Part shown: piece after piece, positions 1 through 7,807 of the stretch
How the letters are laid out: every line of letters begins with the position of its first letter
Position numbering within the stretch: position 1 is the stretch's first letter
DNA from: Clostridium sp. CAG:343
GTDB taxonomy: Bacteria > Bacillota > Clostridia > TANB77 > CAG-508
Assembly: GCA_000431335.1 (NCBI GenBank)
Contig: FR888026.1
Span: forward strand, 1 to 13,320
Reading direction: 5' to 3'
DNA length: 13,320 nt
Translations under genes and position numbers: made by a program
The notes under the pieces: generated by a model
Database searches by the model: none
What the model was told of the DNA's origin: nothing
What the model saw: the letters and a program-made list of their open reading frames with translations, nothing else

Positions 1-77
1 AAGCTTGGACACCATAATCATTTCTTACTGAACTGTAACGACACATAGACAAAAGATATTTTTAAAAAAGTAAAACC

Positions 78-106
78 TTGAAAACACTATACTTTTGTGA
101 TAAACT
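78..106 (+). promoter_or_regulatory. Putative sigma-A promoter for recD2
   Basis: TTGAAA (78-83) and TAAACT (101-106) are separated by 17 bases and lie just before the recD2 ribosome binding site AGGAGAG (122-128). The -35 is good and the -10 matches 4 of 6 consensus bases. The rest of 1-77 holds no recognisable gene; a short open frame ending at TAG 46-48 could be the tail of an upstream gene, but it is too short to identify. Confidence 0.5.
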
Positions 107-132
107 AAACGAAAATAAGACAGGAGAGACAA

Positions 133-2350
133 ATGGAAATTACAGGAGAAATATCGAATATTATTTATAAAAATGAAATAAATAGTTATACAATAGCAGA
201 ATTAGAAACAGAAGAAGAACTAGTGACAATAGTAGGATATTTACCATTCATAAATATTGGAGATACTTTAAAACTAGAAGGAAAATTTGTAGAGCACAAG
301 GAATATGGTAGACAATTTAAAATAGATACTTTTGAAAAAATGATGCCAAGAACTTTATCAGCTTTAGAAAGATATTTGTCAAATGGAAATATAAAAGGAA
401 TAGGAGAGGCGATTGCAAAAAGAATAATAAAAAAATTTGGAGACGAAACCATACATATTTTTAAATATGAACCAGAAAGACTTGCAGAAGTAAGAGGAAT
501 ATCAGAGAAAAAAGCAAAAGAGATGTCAGAAAGTTTTATAGAAAATTGGGAAGTATGGCAAATTGTCGGATTTTTAGAGAGATTTGGTATTGGTGCAGAG
601 CATGCAAAAAAAGTATTTGATTTATATGGAACAAAAGCAATTGAAGAAATAGAAAGCAATCCATATTTATTAATTGATATAGCAAGAGGTGTAGATTTTA
701 AACAAATAGATAAAATGGCACTTGATTTAGGTGTTAGTTATGATAATGATAAAAGAATTGCAAGTGGGATTAAATATGGGCTTATTAGAAGCACATATAA
801 TGGACATGCTTGTGTGGAAAAAAATAATTTAATAGAATTTGTAATAAATTTATTAGATGTCAATTCTGAAAATGTAGAAGATGGATTAATTAATTTAAAA
901 GTAAAAGAAGAGATTGTTATAGAAACAAGAGAAAAAAGTGAATATATTTATTTGTACAATTTTTATCAAACTGAAAGAGAAATAGCTTACAGAATAAAAA
1001 AATTACAGGAATCTAAAAATATAAAGAAAATACTAAATTTAAATACTCAATTAAAAAAAGCAGAACAAATTTCAAGTATTGAATTATCAGAAAAACAAAG
1101 AGAAGCATTAAAATTAGTAAATGAAAACAACGTATCAATTATAACTGGTGGTCCAGGTACAGGAAAAACAACTATAATAAAAAATATTATTGAAATATAT
1201 GAAGAACATGGAAAAAAGGTAATTTTAGCTGCTCCAACAGGTAGAGCTGCTAAAAGAATGACAGAAACAACAAATAAAGAAGCATCAACATTGCATAGAT
1301 TATTAGAAATAGGAAAATTTGACGAAGAAAGTTTTTATAAAAATACAAGCGATTATGAAGGTGCACCAATAGATGCTGATATAATAATTGTAGATGAAAT
1401 GTCTATGGTAGACATGTTCTTAATGAATTATTTATTAAAATGTATATATAAAGGAACAAAATTAGTATTAGTTGGAGACGTAGATCAGCTTGCTTCAGTA
1501 GGACCAGGAAGTGTTTTAAAAGACCTAATAAATTCTGAACAAATACCAACTATTCATTTAGAAAAAATATTTAGACAGGCAGCGAAAAGTAAAATTATAT
1601 TAAATGCACATAAAGTTAATAATGGAGAGAATTTTTTGAAAAAAGACGAGTCATCAGAAGAGATGAAAGAAGATTTTTTCTATATAAAAGAAAACAATCA
1701 AGAGCAAATGCTAGCACAAATAGTATCTTTATGTACAGGAAGATTAGAAAAGTATGGAAATTATGACTTTTTTCAAAATATTCAAGTATTATCACCAACA
1801 AAAAAAGGAATGTTAGGAACTAAAGAATTAAATAAAATATTGCAAGAAAAATTAAATCCAAATATTAATAAAGAACCAGAAAAAGCTAGTATGGGAGCAA
1901 TTTTTCGTACTGGAGATAGAGTAATGCAAATAAAAAACAACTATGATATAAACTGGGAAAGAAAATTATTTGGAGAAAAAGAAATAGGAAGCGGAGTATT
2001 TAACGGAGAAATCGGAACAATTCTAAAAGTAGACGAAAAAGAAAAGCAAATAGAAATAAAATTTGATGATGAAAAAATAGCAAAGTATGAATTTTCAGAC
2101 TTAGATCAAATAGAACATAGCTATGCAATAACAATACATAAAGCACAACGGAAGTGAATTTGATGTGGTAATAATGGTAATACCACAATCATCACCAATG
2201 CTTCTTACAAGAAACTTATTATATACAGGAATTACAAGAGCAAAAGAAATGTTAATTATAATAGGAAATGATAGAATTGTAGAATTCATGATAAAAAATG
2301 TAGATAGCAAAAAGAGAAACACTGGACTAGAATATAAAATGAGACAGTAG
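133..2350 (+). CDS. recD2: RecD2-type ATP-dependent DNA helicase, interrupted by a one-base frameshift
   Basis: A superfamily 1B 5'-3' DNA helicase of the RecD2/YrrC family, which acts in DNA repair without RecBC. Restoring the frame gives about 738 residues, normal for the family. Domains in order: N-terminal OB-like region (1-68), helix-hairpin-helix region (about 75-200), Walker A GGPGTGKT (339-346), Walker B VDE (420-422), motif III GDVDQLASVGPG (448-459), motif IV IFRQA (479-483) and a UvrD-like C-terminal domain. The first frame stops at 2155-2157, just after HKAQ. Skipping C2149 continues as GSEFDVVIM, then motif VI YTGITRA (697-703), ending at TAG 2348-2350. Without this correction motif VI and the end of motif V are lost and the helicase should be inactive. 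The start is ATG 133 with AGGAGAG 122-128. The last codons (MRQ-stop) fall in or beside the left REP arm of the next element. The break may be a true mutation, a programmed shift or a sequencing error. Confidence 0.93.
2146..2155 (+). other. Frameshift site in recD2 (one extra C at CAA-CGG)
   Basis: The zero frame reads GCA CAA CGG AAG TGA. The family motif HKAQGSEFD needs GCA CAA GGA AGT GAA, which is obtained by skipping C2149. The A-site codon at the break is CGG, and I found no other in-frame CGG in any gene of this window. A slow or hungry CGG codon could favour a +1 shift, but CAA to AAC is a poor tRNA re-pairing and no stimulatory element is evident. A simple base insertion or a read error is as likely. 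Confidence 0.85.
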
Positions 2351-2378
2351 GGACAGGTCTTAATTGTCTCATTTTTTT
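2337..2378 (+). terminator. Hairpin plus T-run at the end of recD2
   Basis: A perfect 10-bp stem pairs AAATGAGACA (2337-2346) with TGTCTCATTT (2365-2374), with an 18-base loop and a T-run (2372-2378). The recD2 stop codon lies in the loop. The hairpin overlaps the left REP-like arm, so the inserted element probably brought a transcription terminator that cuts recD2 off from comF. Confidence 0.6.
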
Positions 2379-2389
2379 GTCTATTTTTG
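2343..2389 (+). repeat. Left REP-like inverted arm of the RAYT element
   Basis: The arm contains GTAGGGACAGGTCT followed by TGTCTCAT and a T-rich tail with TTTGTC. Its reverse complement matches 3243-3289 at 40 of 47 positions with no gaps. A GTAG tetranucleotide sits at the foot of an imperfect hairpin (GGGACA with TGTCTC), which recalls the tetranucleotide plus hairpin design of REP sequences recognised by RAYT proteins. Confidence 0.75.
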
Positions 2390-2411
2390 TTGAAATATGC
2401 GATGAAAAAAT

Positions 2412-2440
2412 TTGAATAATAATAAAATATGTATTATAAT
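2412..2440 (+). promoter_or_regulatory. Sigma-A promoter for the RAYT gene (and probably comF)
   Basis: TTGAAT (2412-2417), a 17-base spacer and a perfect TATAAT (2435-2440) lie inside the element, 38 bases before the RAYT start codon. Since the RAYT gene and comF overlap, this promoter probably also drives comF and the genes after it. Confidence 0.75.
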
Positions 2441-2478
2441 GAAAAAATAAATTATGTAGACAAGAAAGGAGAATTTAA

Positions 2479-3219
2479 TTGCCAAGAAAAAGTAGAAGGC
2501 TATTGGGTGAAACGGTGTGTCATCATATGGTTCAAGGAATTAACAAAGAAGAAATTTTTAAAACAGAAGATAATAAGGAAAAATATATAGAGCTTTTAAA
2601 GAAATATTACAAAGAATTCAAAATAGATATTATAGCATATTGCATTATGGATAATCATGTTCATATGTTGTTATATGCAAATGATATCAAGCAGATTAGT
2701 AATTTTATGAAAAACATAAATTCAATATATGCAATGTACTACAATAAAAAAACAGATAGAGTTGGATACGTATTTAGAAATCGATTTAAATCAGTTCCTA
2801 TAATGGATAGAAAACAATTATATACATGTATAAAGTATATTCATATGAATCCTGTCAAAGCGGGAAAAGTTAAGGAAGAAAGCGATTATAGATATTCTTC
2901 TTATAATGATTATTTAAATAAAACAGGATTTATTCATGAGGAAATTTTAAAATTTATTTTTAATTCATCAAATAATTATATCGAAAAATTTCAATCAATT
3001 GAATATGAAAATTCAAAAGAAGAAGTAAACTTAAAAAAAGCTCTAGAAGACTTTTTAATTAAAGAAAAGTTGACTTTAGAGCATATTAAACAGAATAAAA
3101 TTATTATAAAAAAATTTGTATCATATTTAAATTTAAATCAATATAAGTTTTCAAAAAAAGAGGTATCAGATATTTTTAATATTAGCAGATCAACTTTATA
3201 TAGGTGGTTGGATGAATAA
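2479..3219 (+). CDS. REP-associated tyrosine transposase (RAYT, Y1/HUH family)
   Basis: A 246-residue single-strand DNA nuclease-transposase of the Y1 Tnp/IS200-like superfamily, TnpA-REP branch. The metal-binding HUH motif is H60-V-H62 in MDNHVHMLL. The probable catalytic tyrosine is Y120 in KYIHMNPVKAG, a signature typical of RAYTs. The last 25 residues (SKKEVSDIFNISRSTLYRW) look like a helix-turn-helix, an added DNA-binding part seen in longer Firmicutes members. The start is TTG 2479, chosen because AAAGGAG (2465-2471) lies 7 bases upstream and the protein then begins MPRKSRR, as relatives do. The frame is intact and all catalytic residues are present, so the enzyme could be active. The gene ends TGGTTGGATGAATAA and overlaps the comF start (3212) by 8 bases. 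It lies between two inverted REP-like arms, its likely substrate. Confidence 0.9.
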   Translation: MPRKSRRLLGETVCHHMVQGINKEEIFKTEDNKEKYIELLKKYYKEFKIDIIAYCIMDNHVHMLLYANDIKQISNFMKNINSIYAMYYNKKTDRVGYVFRNRFKSVPIMDRKQLYTCIKYIHMNPVKAGKVKEESDYRYSSYNDYLNKTGFIHEEILKFIFNSSNNYIEKFQSIEYENSKEEVNLKKALEDFLIKEKLTLEHIKQNKIIIKKFVSYLNLNQYKFSKKEVSDIFNISRSTLYRWLDE

Positions 3220-3934
3220 ATTTATAAAAACAGACAATAAGACAAAAAACGACAAAAAGATGAGACAAATGAGACCTGTCCCCAGTGTCCTAGATTTGAT
3301 TTATCCGCCTACATGTGGGATATGTGGAAAATTAAGTCAAGAGTTTTTGTGTAAAAAATGTAATAAGTTATTGGAGCAACAAGCTAAATTTATTGTACAG
3401 AGACATGAATGTTTGGGAGATGAGGTTGAGGTTAATTTTGAGGAACTTTTATATGTTTTTAAATATGAAGGAATTATAAGAAAGATGCTTTTAAATTATA
3501 AATTTCAGGATAAAAGTTATTTATATAAAACATTTGTAAATTTTTTATTAAATAATAAAAAATTCTTTAATATTATTAAATCTTATGATACAATTGTGCC
3601 AGTACCAATTAGCAAGCAGAGATATAAACAAAGAGGATATAACCAATGTGAGTTATTAGGAAGAGAAATTGCTAATATAGTAGATATCCAATATGAAAAT
3701 AATTGTATTTTTAAGCAAAAGAATATAATAGAGCAAAGTAAGTTAAATAAAGAAGAAAGAATTCGAAATATACAAGGAGCGTATTACTTAAAAAATGGGA
3801 AAAAGTTAAAGAATAAAAATGTATTGGTACTAGATGATATTTATACAACAGGAAGTACAGTAAATGAATGTTGTAAGATTATAAATGAAGCTAAGCCAAA
3901 TAAGATAGGAGTGTTAACAATTGCAAAAGATTAA
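3212..3934 (+). CDS. comF: ComF family phosphoribosyltransferase-like protein
   Basis: ComF-family proteins are cytoplasmic and needed for natural DNA uptake in several Firmicutes; they also occur widely in non-competent species. The 240 residues show the zinc-binding four-cysteine knuckle (C35, C38, C47, C50 in YPPTCGICGK...CKKC) and the PRPP-binding loop VLVLDDIYTTGST (204-216) of a type I phosphoribosyltransferase fold. ATG 3212 is taken as the start because AGGTGG (3202-3207) precedes it. It overlaps the RAYT gene by 8 bases, which suggests translational coupling. Residues from about 11 to 26 are encoded by the right REP-like arm, giving an unusual Lys/Asp/Asn-rich leader before the normal family start VLDLIYPP. 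Internal ATGs at 3260 and 3269 lack a good ribosome binding site. The next gene overlaps its 3' end by 14 bases. Confidence 0.9.
   Translation: MNKFIKTDNKTKNDKKMRQMRPVPSVLDLIYPPTCGICGKLSQEFLCKKCNKLLEQQAKFIVQRHECLGDEVEVNFEELLYVFKYEGIIRKMLLNYKFQDKSYLYKTFVNFLLNNKKFFNIIKSYDTIVPVPISKQRYKQRGYNQCELLGREIANIVDIQYENNCIFKQKNIIEQSKLNKEERIRNIQGAYYLKNGKKLKNKNVLVLDDIYTTGSTVNECCKIINEAKPNKIGVLTIAKD
3243..3289 (-). repeat. Right REP-like inverted arm of the RAYT element, inside comF
   Basis: The reverse complement reads GACACTGGGGACAGGTCTCA and continues into TTTGTCTCATC and a T-rich TTTTTGTC tail, matching the left arm (2343-2389) at 40 of 47 positions without gaps. It is translated as part of the ComF N-terminus (around KNDKKMRQMRPVPS), so a repeat element has become coding sequence. 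Confidence 0.75.
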
Positions 3935-5063
3935 AATAAACAACAAATTAATTACAATTTTATTTATAGTATATTTAATAATTAGTTTTTTTATTAATTC
4001 GGTAAAAATGATTTATGACTACTTTGATGAGGTGGAGATAGGAACAGATTTTAATAAAGAGAGTTTTATAGCTTTATATGAAAAAGAACTTCAAGATATG
4101 ACAGAGGAAGATAAAGAAGAATTAGAAATCATAAAACAAATGCCTGATGATGAGTTTGAAGGTTATGTTAGACAAAGACTATATATCAATATTTTTATTA
4201 TTTTGGGTATCAGCCTTGCAATTACATTTTTTAAGAATATTTTTCTTATAATCTTATTTATAGTAATAAAATTAGTAAGTAAAAAAATAAGAAAGGAAAA
4301 ATTAAATAAAGATGATTTTAAAAGAAGTAAAGATTATTATAGAGATATTTTAGATGGATATGGAGCTTGTGAGTTATCGTGGATAGATGATTTTAAATTA
4401 GAAATTCCTAAAGACATTATTGCAGAATTATTACAATTAGAGAATGAAAAAGTTATAAAAATAAATGAAGATAATATAGAGATGTTAGAAAATTTTGATA
4501 CAAATAATTTAAATGAAACACAAAAATATTTGTTATCTTGTATAGAAGATGGAAAAGTTAAAAATATTAGTGAGATTAAGTTACAAGAGACTGTTAGAAA
4601 AGATGCTTTAAAACATAAAATAGTTGAGCAAAGAGAAGAGTCAAAGAAGAAAAAGAAGAAAAGAATGTTTAAAGCTATTTTAATTGCAGTTATAGTTAAT
4701 ATAGTAATGAGAGTGGCTTTCAATATAATAAGCGAAATGAATTTTGAAAATAATATGATTCCAATAATATCATTTGTTATTTATGTTATTGCTTTAATGA
4801 TTTTTGCATTATATCCAACAATAGTAATAATCTCATTTATCATATATAATGTAAAATCTACATTAGATCCATATTTTAGAACAAAAGAAGGAGAAGAACT
4901 TAATAGAAGTATTGAAGGATTAAAAAATTATTTAAAAGATTATACATTATTAGACGAACAAGAGAAAGATGGAATTGTTGTTTGGGAAGAATATTTAGTT
5001 TATTCTGTATTATTTAATCAGAATAAAAAAATGATAGATAAATACAAAAGTATAGTAAAATAG
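3921..5063 (+). CDS. Membrane protein, DUF2207-like C-terminal part, partner of the KAP ATPase
   Basis: 380 residues. Membrane segments are near 10-27, 91-119 (possibly two passes, broken by KN at 105-106), 251-271 and 280-308. A cytoplasmic middle part (about 135-235) contains IPKDIIAELLQLENEKVIKI, like the winged-helix region of DUF2207 proteins. A run of lysines (242-248) precedes the third helix. The C-terminal WEEYLVYSVLF (355-365) also recalls DUF2207. The large N-terminal extracellular domain of that family is missing and is replaced by an acidic stretch (40-80). The start is TTG 3921, with TAGGAG (3906-3911) upstream, overlapping comF by 14 bases; the encoded MQKIKINNK is a plausible cytoplasmic tail. 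The KAP ATPase gene follows after 18 bases. The function is unknown; I infer that it anchors the soluble ATPase at the membrane. Confidence 0.65.
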   Translation: MQKIKINNKLITILFIVYLIISFFINSVKMIYDYFDEVEIGTDFNKESFIALYEKELQDMTEEDKEELEIIKQMPDDEFEGYVRQRLYINIFIILGISLAITFFKNIFLIILFIVIKLVSKKIRKEKLNKDDFKRSKDYYRDILDGYGACELSWIDDFKLEIPKDIIAELLQLENEKVIKINEDNIEMLENFDTNNLNETQKYLLSCIEDGKVKNISEIKLQETVRKDALKHKIVEQREESKKKKKKRMFKAILIAVIVNIVMRVAFNIISEMNFENNMIPIISFVIYVIALMIFALYPTIVIISFIIYNVKSTLDPYFRTKEGEELNRSIEGLKNYLKDYTLLDEQEKDGIVVWEEYLVYSVLFNQNKKMIDKYKSIVK

Positions 5064-5081
5064 TAAGAATAAGGAGGAAAC

Positions 5082-7031
5082 ATGGAAGATTTAGTAGAAA
5101 GTATTTTAGATTATATTAGGTCAGATTATACAGATTATGCTGTTATGCTTAATGGTGAATGGGGCTCTGGAAAGACCCACTTTTGGAACAATAAAATAAA
5201 AAAGAAAATAGAATCAATGCAATTAAATGGAAAAAGATATACAACAATATATATGTCTTTATATGGAATATCTAATCTAGAAGAAATAAGTAAGAAGATA
5301 TTTATGGAAACGACACAATTAATGGACAAAAATTTAAGAAGATTTATGAATTCAAAAGGACAAGAAACAATACCAGAATATGCAAAAACAGGTATTGATA
5401 TGGCAAACTTTTTTGGAGTTACTCAAAACGGAAATAAATTAGATTATGCAGAATTTTTTGCGACAGACGATAAAGTGCTTTGTTTTGATGACTTAGAAAG
5501 AGCAAATGTTGATGTAATTGATATATTAGGATATATAAACAATTTCGTTGAACATGACCATATAAAAACAATTATTATTTGTAATGAAAAAGAGCTAGCA
5601 ACAAAATTAAAGAGTTCTAACTTAGAAATGAAAACTTTTATTGCTACTTATTTATTGGACAAACAGAATGAACTAAATAAATCAGATAAGCCGATGGTAG
5701 AAAAAATTCAGGACAAAATAGAGCACGTATTTGATAAAGCAAATGATTATGAAAGAATAAAAGAAAAATTAATTGGAGAAACATTTGAATATGCTCCAAA
5801 ATTTGATTATATTATAAATGGAATTTTGATGAGATATGAAAATAATCCAGAATTAATTAGATTTTTAAGAGAAAATACAGGAATAATCATATCAACATTT
5901 AATAGAAGCGGAACAAGGAATTTAAGAATATTAAAACATGCTTTAAATGACTTTAAAAAGATTTATGAAATGGTTAATAAATCATATTCAAACACAAGCA
6001 ATAGAGTTATGCAAACTATGCTAATATTTACTATTGCAGTATCATTTGAAATAAAAGCAGGAAAAATAACAAAAGAAAAATTTATAAATATAAAAGACAA
6101 CGAAGAGTACAAATCAATATTAGTATCATCTAGAATATTAATGGATAATAGGCAATTTTACATTAAAGAATTTGATCAAAATTATTATTATAATTTTAAA
6201 TCAGAATATAGATTCTTTAAATTTATTGAATATTATGTGAGAACAAGAATTTTTGATATGAAGTTATTTAAAGAAAACATGGATACAATAAGAAATACAG
6301 TAGATACAGAAAACTTGCCTAGTTATAAAAGACTACTTACAGAAGAATATTGGAAAATTTCAGATAATGAGTTTGAGGCGGTAATAGAAGATATTATAGA
6401 AGATGTAAAAGAAGGAAAAATAAAATTAATAGATATGGTAAAAATATTTGCATATTTTAGTTATTTTTCTAGAAAAGGGTTAATAAAATATGATTTAAAA
6501 ACATTAAAAAGTATGTTCTTTAATGGTATGAATATTTCATCTTTAACATCAGAATATTGTTCTAATATAGAAGAAGAATTAGGAAAAATTGCAATAGAAG
6601 AAGTAGAAGAAGATATGGAAGAAATATTGAAACATTTCCATAAATTAAATGATCAATTATTAGATAAAATGTATAGAGAAAAAGCAGAAGAAATAATGAA
6701 ATGCATTCCAATGAAAATGGAGCAATTTTATGAAAAATTTGATAGAGAATGTATGAAAGTTCCAATTTTTAAATATTATGATCCTTTCCAATTATTCCAA
6801 AGGATATCTTGTGCAAGTAATGAAGATATAGTGTTAATAAAAGAAAAATTGTTAGATAGAGCAAATAGATATACAAAGCAAATAGAACCAGAAATGAAAA
6901 ATATTAAACAATTTAAACAAATTGTAGATGACTATATAAAAGGAAAAGAATCTACAATAAAAATAGTTATGCTAAAAGAATTTTCAAAAAGTTTGGAATC
7001 TATTTTGGAAAAGTACAAATTTAGTTTTTAA
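5082..7031 (+). CDS. KAP-family P-loop ATPase
   Basis: 649 residues. Walker A is GEWGSGKTH (25-33, K31) within the KAP-style context AVMLNGEWGSGKTHFW. Walker B is LCFDDLER (133-140, D136 D137). GTRNLRILKHALNDF (277-291) fits the basic sensor-like helix NxRxLKR of KAP/STAND ATPases. The C-terminal 350 residues are helical and charged, with an acidic stretch (around 505-525), and match nothing I recognise. KAP ATPases often carry membrane helices of their own, and some act in phage exclusion (PifA type); this one has no convincing helix, but a membrane protein is encoded directly upstream. The start ATG 5082 has a strong AAGGAGG (5071-5077). A role in defence or membrane-linked signalling is inference only; the ATPase fold is well supported. 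Confidence 0.75.
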   Translation: MEDLVESILDYIRSDYTDYAVMLNGEWGSGKTHFWNNKIKKKIESMQLNGKRYTTIYMSLYGISNLEEISKKIFMETTQLMDKNLRRFMNSKGQETIPEYAKTGIDMANFFGVTQNGNKLDYAEFFATDDKVLCFDDLERANVDVIDILGYINNFVEHDHIKTIIICNEKELATKLKSSNLEMKTFIATYLLDKQNELNKSDKPMVEKIQDKIEHVFDKANDYERIKEKLIGETFEYAPKFDYIINGILMRYENNPELIRFLRENTGIIISTFNRSGTRNLRILKHALNDFKKIYEMVNKSYSNTSNRVMQTMLIFTIAVSFEIKAGKITKEKFINIKDNEEYKSILVSSRILMDNRQFYIKEFDQNYYYNFKSEYRFFKFIEYYVRTRIFDMKLFKENMDTIRNTVDTENLPSYKRLLTEEYWKISDNEFEAVIEDIIEDVKEGKIKLIDMVKIFAYFSYFSRKGLIKYDLKTLKSMFFNGMNISSLTSEYCSNIEEELGKIAIEEVEEDMEEILKHFHKLNDQLLDKMYREKAEEIMKCIPMKMEQFYEKFDRECMKVPIFKYYDPFQLFQRISCASNEDIVLIKEKLLDRANRYTKQIEPEMKNIKQFKQIVDDYIKGKESTIKIVMLKEFSKSLESILEKYKFSF

Positions 7032-7060
7032 TACGGGAATAGATAAATTTAAAAACTAAA
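7020..7060 (+). terminator. Possible weak terminator or AU hairpin after the KAP gene
   Basis: A 12-bp inverted repeat, TTTAGTTTTTAA-like arms at 7020-7031 and 7049-7060, encloses a 17-base loop and includes the KAP stop codon. The stem is almost only A-T pairs and no long T-run follows, so termination would be weak. A second AT palindrome lies at 7071-7087. Confidence 0.3.
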
Positions 7061-7101
7061 AATTATTATGTATTAAAATTTTTAATAGAATTTGTAAAAA
7101 T

Positions 7102-7131
7102 TGAATATTTTTTTCCTCTTTTGCAATAATA
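7102..7131 (+). promoter_or_regulatory. Possible sigma-G/F type promoter for spoVT
   Basis: TGAATA (7102-7107) and CAATAATA (7124-7131), 16 bases apart, resemble forespore sigma elements (xGAATA with CATNNTA). In Bacillus spoVT is transcribed by sigma-G. The -10 match is imperfect, and no good sigma-A pair is seen in 7032-7160. Confidence 0.3.
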
Positions 7132-7174
7132 AGAGTATGAAATAAATTTATGCTGAAATTGAAGGAGGAAAATT

Positions 7175-7729
7175 ATGAAAGCAACTGGAGTTGTGAGGAG
7201 AATAGATGATTTAGGTAGAGTTGTTATTCCAAAAGAGATAAGAAAAACTTTAAGAATAAAAGAAGGAGACCCATTAGAGATATTTACAGACAGAGAAGGG
7301 CAAGTTATTTTAAAAAAGTATTCACCAATAGGAGAACTTTCAGAGTTTGCAGCAGGATATGCAGAAACTTTGTCAAAGACGACAGGACATATTGCTTGTA
7401 TTACGGATAAAGATACTATTATAGCGGTATCAGGAGGGTCAAAGAAAGAATTTTTAGAGCAAGATGTTAGCAAAGAACTAGAACAACTTATGGAAGATAA
7501 AGAAGTATATACAAGTAAAGAAAATAGTGATAAAGCAATGCCAATTACTAAAAATGACAATAATGAAAGAAAAAATAATGCACAGATTGTTTATCCAATT
7601 ATATCTAATGGTGATACGATTGGAACAGTAATACTTATGGCTAAAGAGGAAAATAAGAAGATGGATGAAGTAGAAAAAAAGGTAGCTCAATCTGCTGCAA
7701 CTTTTTTAGGAAGTCAAATGGATATATAG
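7175..7729 (+). CDS. spoVT: Stage V sporulation protein T, AbrB/GAF transcription factor
   Basis: SpoVT is a forespore DNA-binding regulator that tunes sigma-G-dependent genes, spore coat and cortex formation, and germination. The 184 residues match the family length (178 in Bacillus). The N-terminal swapped-hairpin AbrB domain (1-52) starts MKATGVVRRIDDLGRVVIPK and continues EIRKTLRIKEGDPLEIF, which is nearly diagnostic. The rest (about 56-180) is the GAF-like dimer domain, with GHIACITDKDTIIAVSGG and VYPIISNGDTIGTVIL. The start ATG 7175 has AAGGAGG (7162-7168) 6 bases upstream. It lies alone behind a 143-base gap and ends before a strong terminator, so it is probably a single-gene transcript. 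Its presence shows that the organism, or its recent ancestor, makes endospores. Confidence 0.97.
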   Translation: MKATGVVRRIDDLGRVVIPKEIRKTLRIKEGDPLEIFTDREGQVILKKYSPIGELSEFAAGYAETLSKTTGHIACITDKDTIIAVSGGSKKEFLEQDVSKELEQLMEDKEVYTSKENSDKAMPITKNDNNERKNNAQIVYPIISNGDTIGTVILMAKEENKKMDEVEKKVAQSAATFLGSQMDI

Positions 7730-7760
7730 ATTCAATAATTTTAAAATTTATTATAAATAA

Positions 7761-7807
7761 AAACAAGTTATTACTATAGATAAAAAATAGTTTTAACTTG
7801 TTTTTTT
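7761..7807 (+). terminator. Strong, probably bidirectional terminator between spoVT and the XRE gene
   Basis: AAACAAGTTA (7761-7770) pairs with TAACTTGTTT (7794-7803). After a TT/TT internal loop, ACTAT pairs with ATAGT. A T-run (7801-7807) follows on the + strand and an A-rich stretch (7757-7763) provides a U-run on the minus strand. The minus-strand XRE gene ends inside it. Confidence 0.85.

Larger units (their letters stand above)
2343..3289 (+). mobile_element. RAYT element: Y1/HUH transposase gene between inverted REP-like arms
   Basis: A 947-bp unit bounded by two 47-bp inverted arms (2343-2389 and 3243-3289, 40 of 47 positions identical after reverse-complementing) that encloses its own promoter and a REP-associated tyrosine transposase gene. 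It lies precisely between recD2 and comF. The arms overlap the coding ends of both neighbours. RAYT genes are usually single-copy and stable and mobilise or process REP repeats rather than moving as classical insertion sequences, so this may be a resident, partly domesticated unit. No target duplication was evident. Confidence 0.7.

Noticed and set aside
1..6. HindIII site AAGCTT at the first base
   Set aside because: A cut site at an arbitrary window edge tells nothing about biology.
186..659. 157-residue open frame on the minus strand inside recD2
   Set aside because: Shadow of recD2 in an AT-rich gene; it has no ribosome binding site and a Phe/Ser-rich composition typical of antisense frames.
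7066..7560. 164-residue open frame on the minus strand across spoVT
   Set aside because: Opposite-strand shadow of a clearly identified spoVT, with no family motif or start signal.
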